Below are positions 56,035 to 64,000 of a DNA stretch of 64,000 bases, in pieces. The DNA is from Chryseobacterium indologenes. Lineage in GTDB: Bacteria; Bacteroidota; Bacteroidia; Flavobacteriales; Weeksellaceae. Position 1 is the first letter of the stretch. Every line of letters starts with the position of its first letter. The notes under the pieces are model-generated. The model was not told where the DNA came from, did not search any database, and saw only the letters and a list, made by a program, of their open reading frames with translations. Where the stretch lies: the NCBI GenBank assembly GCA_016025055.1, contig CP065590.1, positions 3,100,001 through 3,164,000 of the forward strand, written 5' to 3'. The position numbers and the translations under genes are program-made.

Positions 56035-58176
56035 TTATTCCTTGATTACTTTCTTGGAAATTGTTTCTTTTCCTGTTTTTACTTCAATGATGTATACTCC
56101 TTTTGTGTAAGCAGATAAATCAAGAGGTTCCTTATCGTTGTTTACCACTCCGTTTTGTAATTTCTTACCTGATAGATCATATACCGTGAAGGTTGATTTT
56201 TTAGGAGCTTTCAGGATATTCGTAACATCTTTTGTGATGGAAGGAGCAATAGCAAGCTCATTGAATACGCTGGTTTTCGTATCCTGAGTCCCTAATACCT
56301 GATTGAAGCCGGTAACAATAATTGAATAATCCTGAGGAGCTGTAGCACTTGGTGTGGCATTATTCTTTAATGTTCCTTTGTGTGATATTTCAATTTTGTA
56401 GGTTCTTCCTGCTACAGGAGCGTCTATAACGACTTGCTCTACGTTGTCTACCGTGTTGTCTCCTTTAATCGCCGGAGTCATCGGACTAGTGGCGTTTAGC
56501 TTCCAAGGCAGATATACTGTATTTGTAGTTACATCAGTGATTTTAAGATCCAGGTCATTAACCAGTCTTGATGCTCTGTTGTTGTATGCATCATCCCAGG
56601 ATACGCCGGCTGCCGGTAATTTGTACTCAGGGTCAATCCATGAGATGGTAACTTTAATTGGAGTATCACCTGTCGCTAAGATATTTTTCGTGTTTACAGC
56701 TCCGTTATTTAATGTTTCATTATTGAAAATTACCGTATTGTTAGATTTTCCTACTAATAATTCAGCTCCTTTTTTAGCATCGATGAAACCCCATCCGAAC
56801 CATGGATCCGGGCCTACATTTCCAGCTTCTGCAGCAGAGTGGATCATTAATGTTTTCGCAGCAGCAGCATTTAATTCCGCATTGTTGAATAATTGCTTAT
56901 TGATCTGTGTCCAAAGACCGATTACCCCTGTAACGACCGGTGCTGAATAAGAAGTTCCGTCTCCAACTGTTAAGCTTTGGCTACCTGTAGTATCCTCTGC
57001 TGTAGAAGCGCTTCCTACACCTGTTCCTACTGCTGTAATATCCGGTTTGATTCCTCCGTCATCTCTAGGACCCGCGCTGCTGTAATTTGAATGAACGACA
57101 TCTCCGGGAACGGTATATCTTCCTGAATTGGCTGTAATGATATCTGTAGCACCTACTACGATAATATTTTTTGCCAAAGAACCAGGTCCGATACAGTCAA
57201 ATCCTTGAGAACAGTTGGTTGTTGGTTTTGTGTCTGTGGCAGCAAATGCAACAGGAGCGTTGTTATTATCTGTATAATAGGTAGGTAATGGAGTCGGAGT
57301 TGGATAATCAGGGCCATATCCAAAATAATTTCCTGATGACTTTACTATGATATACGTTGGATTATTATAGACAATAGCGTCATAATTCTGATCATTAATA
57401 AAGTAAGTTCCTTGTAGGTCCATTGAAGTATTCGGACTGTCAAATATACCACCCCAAACCCATGCGTTGGATCCGTTTACTGTTTTTACATCCCAACCTG
57501 CGTTTACACCATATGAATGGTTTGAAATCTTAGGCTGTGCAGTCAGTATCTTTTGGAATACTGTACTGGTAGCAGTTTCTCCAGGTAGTATTGAGCTTCG
57601 GAAAGCATAAGAGTCAATAGTTGAATTTTTTGCTATCCCCTGAAAATTAATTGTTTTGGTAGTTCCATTGGTAAAGGTTACTGTCTGGGTATAAGGTTTA
57701 GCTCCAATAAATCCTGAAACCGAAGTGGCATGAGCAGAATAGTTCATTGTACTTGCTTCCTTATTGGTAATTCTGTTGGTTGCGTTATTAAAGAAAACAT
57801 GTCCCGCAAAAGCTCTTCCACCGTCAAATATTGTGTACTTAATATTTTCACCATTGAAAGACCCTGTCAGGCCGGTTACCGTCCCATTTTGAAGAAAATC
57901 AGAATTTGAATTTTTGATCTGATCCATATCTTCATTTTTGTTAAATAATGGCTTCCCATCTGGCGTAAATCCAACTAAAGTAGATTTTTGTTCTTCAATT
58001 TCCTGCTGAACTTTTAAATCTCTACTAGTGTTTCCGTAGCGTTTTGCCGCATAATTATCAAATTTTGCGTTGTTTTCCCGGTTCTGTTTCGCAAACTCTC
58101 TTTTTAGTCCTTCATTGTTTTGCGCACTTATCAATGTGATGGCTAAAGTGCTGATCAAAAGTAAATGTTTCTTCAT
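56035..58176 (-). CDS. secreted subtilisin-like (S8) protease with T9SS sorting domain
   Basis: The 713-residue protein has a signal peptide (KHLLLISTLAITLISAQ) and the S8 triad: Asp near 118 (YTIFDGG), His near 149 (SAHATSVSGF) and Ser near 410 (GTSYSAPVVTG). A jelly-roll-like domain follows, then a type A type IX secretion C-terminal domain (FTVYDLSGKKLQNGVV, ending ETISKKVIKE). Export to the surface or medium by the T9SS is therefore expected. No adjacent partner gene. Confidence 0.93.
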   Translation of the reverse strand: MKKHLLLISTLAITLISAQNNEGLKREFAKQNRENNAKFDNYAAKRYGNTSRDLKVQQEIEEQKSTLVGFTPDGKPLFNKNEDMDQIKNSNSDFLQNGTVTGLTGSFNGENIKYTIFDGGRAFAGHVFFNNATNRITNKEASTMNYSAHATSVSGFIGAKPYTQTVTFTNGTTKTINFQGIAKNSTIDSYAFRSSILPGETATSTVFQKILTAQPKISNHSYGVNAGWDVKTVNGSNAWVWGGIFDSPNTSMDLQGTYFINDQNYDAIVYNNPTYIIVKSSGNYFGYGPDYPTPTPLPTYYTDNNNAPVAFAATDTKPTTNCSQGFDCIGPGSLAKNIIVVGATDIITANSGRYTVPGDVVHSNYSSAGPRDDGGIKPDITAVGTGVGSASTAEDTTGSQSLTVGDGTSYSAPVVTGVIGLWTQINKQLFNNAELNAAAAKTLMIHSAAEAGNVGPDPWFGWGFIDAKKGAELLVGKSNNTVIFNNETLNNGAVNTKNILATGDTPIKVTISWIDPEYKLPAAGVSWDDAYNNRASRLVNDLDLKITDVTTNTVYLPWKLNATSPMTPAIKGDNTVDNVEQVVIDAPVAGRTYKIEISHKGTLKNNATPSATAPQDYSIIVTGFNQVLGTQDTKTSVFNELAIAPSITKDVTNILKAPKKSTFTVYDLSGKKLQNGVVNNDKEPLDLSAYTKGVYIIEVKTGKETISKKVIKE

Positions 58177-58442
58177 AATGGTTGTTGAATATTTAAAAAA
58201 TGTAATTTGTCAAATGTATGGCAAAATATTTTAAAATCGAATATTTTCATTAAATAATTCTAATTTTTTATTGTTAAAGTTTAAAACGTTTATAGATTGG
58301 AGTTATTTTGTTTTTTATAATCTCATGGTTGTTATTAGAGATTTCATAATTTTATAGATACGGTCTATATCTCAATTAAAGTATTAATTAGAAAAAATGA
58401 AGTAACTTTACATTCTATTTCCTAAAAAAGTTAGAAAATTAT

Positions 58443-61400
58443 ATGTATTTAATTTTTGACACAGAAACAACCGGTTTACCAAAAATTTCAACGCTCCGCT
58501 TTCAGATTCGGATAACTGGCCCAGAATGGTTCAGATTGCATGGCAGTTACATGATGATGATGGGAACCTGATCGAAAACCAGGATTATATTATAAAACCT
58601 GAAGGATATGATATTCCCTTTAACGCAGCAAGAATTCACGGGATTACTACCAAGATTGCCAATGAAGAAGGTCGTGATCTTGAAGAAATCCTTAAGGAGT
58701 TTTCTGAAGTACTGAACAGAGTAAGGGTAGTATCCGGACACAATGTTGAGTTTGACTACAATATCGTAGGTGCAGAATTTTACAGAAAAAATATAAAAGA
58801 TAACCTCCAGGAAAAACCAAGAGCAGACACCATGATTCTTGGAACTGATTATTGTCAGTTAGGCGGTGGGCGTGGAGGCCGCTATAAGTCTCCTAAACTT
58901 GAAGAGCTTTATGAGAAGCTTTATGGTCATAAATTTGATGAAGCACACAATGCTGCGGCCGATGTAAATGCTACAGCAAGAGCTTTCTTTGAGATGATGA
59001 GGATTGGTGTCGTTCCCGCTGAGGTACTCAAGATTTCTGAAGACCAGCTGGCTTATTTCAAAAGCCTCTATCCGGACCCGATAAAGCCTTTTAATATTGT
59101 TGTCAGAAGACAGGTTGCTGATTTTAATAATAAAAAGAAACAACAGGATTTCGGGAGTATTGATGAAATTGACTTAGGTAAATATTTCAATTTTGACAAT
59201 CATAGTGTGTTCTCAACATTGATGGCGACTACAAGCATCAACGATTTGATTAAAAAAGCTTCTGATGATAACTTTCCTGCCGTAGGAATGGTGGATCTCG
59301 GAAATATGATGGGAGCTTTTAAATTCGTTTCTGCAGTAGAGGCGGCCAATGGAGACAGGGCAAAAAAACATAAAGAATATTTAGCAAAAAAACAGGAGGC
59401 CGAAGAAAACGGATTGGAATTTAATGAAGAAGAACCGCTTTCCGAACCGTTGATTCCTGTTGTAGGTTGTGAGTTTTATATCTCAGAACGTTACGAACAG
59501 AAGCAGTTTACCAAAGATGATCCGGATAGAAGAACGCAGGTGGTACTTTTGGCAAAAGATTTTAACGGATACAAGAATTTAGCAAAACTTTCAAGTATCG
59601 GTTTCCTGAAAGGTTTCTATTTTGGGGTACCAAGGATCAGCCGTGAACTGATTGCTCAGTATAAAGAAGGTGTCATTGCCCTTACTTCAGGAATTCACGG
59701 CGACATTCCTGATGCGATATTAAATACCGGTGAACAGAAAGGGGAAGAGCTTTTCAAATGGTGGAGCGATACTTTTGGAGAAGACTTTTATGTTCAGCTT
59801 CAAAATCATAAGCTGCCGGAAGAAGAGCATTTGAACGAAGTTTTATTATATCTTGCTGATAAATATAATGTTAAAATATTAGCGCAGAACGAAACCTATT
59901 ATTCTAATAAGGACGATGCGAATATCCAGGATATTGTAAGCTGTATCAAAGATGGTGAAAAATTAACAACCCCTATCGGAAAAGGATTTGGTAAAAGGAG
60001 AGGGCTGACTACAGGAGAGTATTACATTAAAAATTCTGATGAAATAAAAGAAGCTTTTCTTGCTTATCCTGATGCATTTGAAGCCTATGATGAATTTTTT
60101 GCGAAGTTTAAACCTTATACTTTAAAAAGAGATGTCCTCCTTCCTAAATTTGATATTCCTGAAGAATTTATCCATGCAGAAGATGATATAGATGGAGGTA
60201 AAAGAGGGGAGATGGCTTATCTTACCCATCTTACCTATGAAGGTGCAAAAAAAAGATATGTTGATACAGGGATTACCGATGAAATTAAAGAACGTCTTGA
60301 TTTCGAACTGGAAGTTATTGCTAACACCGGATATCCGGGATATTTCTTAATTGTACAGGATTTTTGTAATGAAGCCCGTAATATGGGGGTGTGGGTCGGT
60401 CCCGGAAGGGGATCGGCTGCAGGATCCGCAGTAGCTTACTGTATCGGAATTACGAATGTTGATCCCATTAAATATGACCTCCTATTTGAGAGATTCCTGA
60501 ATCCGGAAAGGATTTCGATGCCGGATATTGATATCGATTTTGATGATGAGGGAAGAGATCGTGTAATCAAGTGGGTCATTGAAAAATATGGACAAAGTCA
60601 GGTCGCTCAGATCATTACTTATTCGGTTCTTGGGGGGAAATCGGCTATTAAAGATGCCGGAAGGGTTCTTGATGTTCCGATTCCGGATACCAATAATATT
60701 GCCAAGCTTATTCCTTCAACGCCAGGGATGAATATTGCGAAAGCACTCGCAAAATATGAAAAACTGAAACCTGAAGAACAGATGCTCGTTGATGAGATGA
60801 GGTATGTTCTTAATAGTCCTGATGACTCACGTCACGGAGTGCTGGCAAGTGCCAAGAAGATGGAAGGATGTATCAGGAATACCGGTATCCATGCCTGTGG
60901 AGTTATCATTACTCCGGAGGATGTAAGTAATCTGGTACCTGTAACCATAGCAGCGAAAGATGCTGATATTCTCGTTTCACAATTCGATAACTCGGTAGCG
61001 GAAAGCGCGGGACTCCTGAAGATGGACTTTTTAGGTCTTAGAACTCTTACAATCATCAAAGATGCCTTGAAGCTCGTTAAAGCAAGGTATGGTGTTGATA
61101 TTGACCCGGATCTTATTCCGTTGGATGATGCCAAAACCTATCAGTTGTTTAAAGAGGGAAGAACGGTTGGGATCTTCCAGTACGAAAGTCCCGGAATGCA
61201 GAAGTACATGCGTGAGCTTAAGCCTACGGTTTTTGCCGATCTTATCGCCATGAATGCCTTGTATCGTCCCGGTCCGATTAAATATATCCCGAACTTTATT
61301 AACAGGAAGCACGGGATTGAAGAGATCGTCTATGATTTACCGGAAACAGAAGAATATTTAAAGGAAACATACGGAATTACCGTATATCAGGAGCAGGTAA

Positions 61401-63108
61401 TGCTTCTGTCTCAGAAATTAGCCAACTTTACGAAAGGTGAAGCCGATACCCTGAGAAAAGCGATGGGTAAGAAACAGATCGATGTCCTGAACAAGATGTA
61501 TCCTAAATTCATTGAAGGAGGGAGAAAAAATAACCTCAATGAAGAAAGGCTCGAGAAAATATGGAACGACTGGAAAGCCTTTGCAGAATATGCCTTCAAT
61601 AAATCTCACTCGACCTGTTATGCGTTTATTGCCTATCAGACCGCATTTTTAAAAGCAAATTATCCTGCAGAATATATGGCGAGTGTGATGAGTAATAACA
61701 TCAACAACACCGACTCCATTACCATGTTTATGGAAGACTGTAAAAGTATGGGCGTAGACGTTCTTGGGCCGGATGTGAATGAATCTCAGTACAAATTCTC
61801 TGTAAACGAAAAAGGGCAGGTTCGTTTTGGCTTAGGAGCCATCAAAGGGATTGGTGAAGGTCCGAGTGAGGCCATTACAAAAGAAAGAGAAAACGGAAGG
61901 TTTAAAAATATCTATGATTTCTTTGAGAGAATCCTACCTTCCCAGATGAATAAAAGAGTGGCAGAAAGTTTAGTGCTGGCAGGAGCTTTTGATGAATTGG
62001 ACTCTTTCCACAGAGGCCAGTATTTTGATATCGATATGGCCGGAAAAACAAATCTGGAACGATTGATAAGATACGGACAGAGCTTTCAGGAAAGTAAAAA
62101 TGAAATGGAACATTCCCTGTTCGCCGATTTTGCTGAGGAAGTTCAGATCGAACAGCCTAAACTGGCCCCTTGTCCTGAATGGCCTAATATGCATAAACTT
62201 AATAAAGAAAAGGAAATCATTGGTTTCTATCTTTCTGCCCATCCATTGGATGAATTTAAATTCCAGTTTCAGTTTATGCAGGGGCAGCTTTCAAAAAAAG
62301 CGGTGCTGGAAAAGGATGTAGAGGCTAAAGTATCACCGGATGAAACTCCTGTTTTGGAGCCGGATTCACAAGATGATACCGTGGATCTCGTTGAGATTGT
62401 TTCCGATGAATTGCCAACCGGGGAAGAAGAGGTGGTGGAAGAAGTTACCAAAAAAGCAGAGCCTAAAGGAAACTTTATGTTTCTGAACCTTGATGAGGTG
62501 GATGCTTATAAAGAACAGGCTTTTGCCAATAAGCAGGAAGAGCTGTTTGAAGAAAAAAGAAAGACTGGAAGACCATTCAGAAAGAAAGAGAAAATGGCGG
62601 TGGCGGAAAAGAATATACTGTAGCCGGGCTGATTACCGAATATGTGGTAAAAGATGGTTTCAGAAGCGGTGAAAAAGTAGCATTTGTGACGCTGGAAGAT
62701 TATTCAGGTTCATATTCTTTCCGTTTAGGAGACAGAGATTATATGAGATTGAAGGAAAAGCTCGAGGTGCAGAGATTTGTTATTTTTAAAATAAAATTTG
62801 CCCAGGTAAAAGATGGAAGGGTTTTCGTGAATGTAAATGATGTCATAGAACTTCAGGAAGCCTTCGAAAGGTTTGCGAAAAGTATTTCATTGGTGATGGA
62901 TGTGATGGATGTACGACCTGAAGACCTGGATTTTTTCAGAACAGTTCTTGACAGAAATAAAGGAAATCAAAAACTGAAGTTCTTCATTAAAAATATAGAA
63001 GATGATTCTCATATTGAAGTGCAGTCAATGAAACATTCTGTAGACCTGAATGGAGATTTGATTAAAGAAATTCAACTGCTGAACAAGTATGAGTTCTATC
63101 TGAATTGA
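58443..63108 (+). CDS. dnaE: DNA polymerase III alpha with fused proofreading exonuclease, two frameshifts
   Basis: This is the replicative polymerase. The N-terminal DnaQ-like exonuclease has FDTETTGLP, GHNVEFDYNIVG and HNAAADVNATARAF. A PHP domain (NHSVFSTLMATTSINDL) and the polymerase core follow (GRGSAAGSAVAY; catalytic Asp in MPDIDIDFDDEGRD), then an OB-fold region near the C-terminus. Frames break at A5 (58481-58485) and at 62591-62594. Adding one A at each gives a continuous 1,555-residue protein beginning MYLIFDTETTGLPKNFNAPL. Exonuclease-polymerase fusion is typical of Bacteroidetes. Confidence 0.92.
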
Positions 63109-63132
63109 TCAGTAGGAATCTATAAATATCTG

Positions 63133-63159
63133 AAAAAGTGGCTTTTTGCCACTTTTTTT
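63133..63159 (+). terminator. dnaE terminator
   Basis: AAAAAGTGGC (63133-63142) pairs with GCCACTTTTT (63148-63157) and T's follow. Confidence 0.88.
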
Positions 63160-63432
63160 ATGCCGTAATGTAAGTTCAAAGCAACTTTTTTATTATGTTA
63201 AATTGGTAGACTGTTGGTTGGGATCTTAATTTTTGTTTCATATTAACTTATTGTATTCCAATTGTTTAAAAAAATAAATCTATTGATTAAATAATTAATA
63301 AAATTAAATATTTGTTTAAATTTCATTAAAAATAATGTTGTTTTATTGAATAATATTTACTCATTTTAACTTATTTGTGATTTTGGATTAATTATTTTTT
63401 TACATTTATCCCCTAATTTTATTTTTACATGT
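63160..63432 (+). other. AT-rich leader region before the last gene
   Basis: No gene is seen in this stretch. It is very AT-rich and probably contains the promoter of the secreted-protein gene, but no well-spaced TTG/TANNTTTG pair could be fixed. Confidence 0.4.
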
Positions 63433-64000
63433 ATGAAAAAACTTCTACTATCGTGTATGATGTCACTGGGAATTGGGGCATCAGCACAAATTTTAGTTAA
63501 TGAAGGGTTCGAAGGTTCAAGCTTACCTTCCGGTTGGACAAGCACCAACGGGGCAGGGACTACTCTGGCAGCAGGAGGTTACGGATCAAGTGCCGGAACC
63601 GCTTGTCAGGGAACTAAGGCCGTGTACAAGAATATTTATGACGGTGTACCAAGTTGGAATATGGTGTATACTTCTACAGCTTCCAATGCTACAGCGCTTA
63701 ATTATTCTTTTAAATATCTCGCCAAGGGATATAACAGCACTGCCATAATTGATGGAACGGTAGCAGCGGATTATTCCGTAGATAATGGTGCAACCTGGGT
63801 CACTATCCTTAGCCCGCTGGCGATTAGTGGATCTGCCAATACCATCATACCCTGTACTACAGTTTCCGGATCAATTCCTGCAGGAACGATTCCTGCAGGT
63901 GCAGGTTTTAAACTTAGGCTCAAAAGTACAGCAGTAGGTACCGGTGATTTTTATATGGGATTTGACGATGTTCAGCTTACCCAGGATATAATAAGCCCGC
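63433..64000 (+). CDS. secreted adhesin-like protein, partial at window end
   Basis: The frame opens at ATG 63433 and runs past the window end (at least 189 residues). It has a signal peptide (KKLLLSCMMSLGIGASAQ). The mature start NEGFEGSSLPSGWTSTNG is typical of choice-of-anchor J / cleaved-adhesin-like jelly-roll domains found in type IX secreted proteins, continuing to FYMGFDDVQLTQD. A T9SS sorting domain would be expected at the unseen C-terminus. The specific function cannot be told. Confidence 0.75.
   Translation, partial: MKKLLLSCMMSLGIGASAQILVNEGFEGSSLPSGWTSTNGAGTTLAAGGYGSSAGTACQGTKAVYKNIYDGVPSWNMVYTSTASNATALNYSFKYLAKGYNSTAIIDGTVAADYSVDNGATWVTILSPLAISGSANTIIPCTTVSGSIPAGTIPAGAGFKLRLKSTAVGTGDFYMGFDDVQLTQDIISP

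Noticed and set aside
20710..63108. Frameshifted genes as true pseudogenes
   Set aside because: The broken genes include dnaE, prfB, grpE and dnaJ. Each is repaired to normal length by one A in a run, and the rest of each gene is well conserved, so decay is unlikely.

Overview
The window is AT-rich bacterial chromosome from a flavobacterium, most likely Chryseobacterium or a close relative in the Weeksellaceae. This rests on several features. There are GLPGLI, DUF5686 and SusC/SusD proteins. A secreted protease carries a type IX secretion sorting domain, and DNA polymerase III alpha is fused to its own proofreading exonuclease. Shine-Dalgarno sequences are scarce and some promoters show the Bacteroidetes TANNTTTG element. 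No rRNA, tRNA, CRISPR array, phage or transposase gene was found.

Layout. 1-7773: a branched-chain amino acid operon (ilvE-ilvD-ilvB-ilvN-ilvC-ilvA) behind what look like two tandem leader-peptide attenuators. 7774-19044: mostly minus-strand genes for an M28 peptidase, a DUF5686 outer-membrane protein, a di-haem peroxidase next to a PhoX-like lipoprotein, and alanyl-tRNA synthetase. 19347-21823: a probable stress module (ECF sigma factor, zinc-type anti-sigma, DUF417 membrane protein, MsrA-MsrB). 22607-30728: hydrolases, an unusual AAA ATPase, a FAD oxidoreductase, release factor 2 and DedA/DUF808 membrane proteins. 30858-37122: DnaJ, GrpE, an Nramp transporter, a DUF937-OmpA protein and prolyl-tRNA synthetase. 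37267-46075: a Gly/Trp-rich repeat lipoprotein, an OmpP1/FadL-type porin, a 1.7-kb cassette bounded by 59-bp direct repeats that holds a GLPGLI protein and a candidate double-glycine peptide, then a SusC/SusD pair. 46287-58176: a ZIP transporter, methyltransferases, a glycosyltransferase, a methionine gamma-lyase-like enzyme divergent from an Lrp regulator, a bestrophin, a fused 2-oxoacid dehydrogenase E1 and a subtilase. 58443-64000: the DNA polymerase and the start of a secreted protein.

A warning for anyone using this annotation: nine conserved genes (msrAB, prfB, dedA, dnaJ, grpE, susC, lrp, the E1 gene, dnaE) are broken by eleven single-base frameshifts. All lie in runs of A on the coding strand, and several of the genes are essential. 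They are most simply read as homopolymer errors in the sequence, so these genes are annotated here as single full-length genes.

The observations most worth following are the tandem ilv attenuators, the direct-repeat cassette with its peptide gene, the ECF/anti-sigma/DUF417/MsrAB group and the AAA ATPase with a non-standard P-loop.
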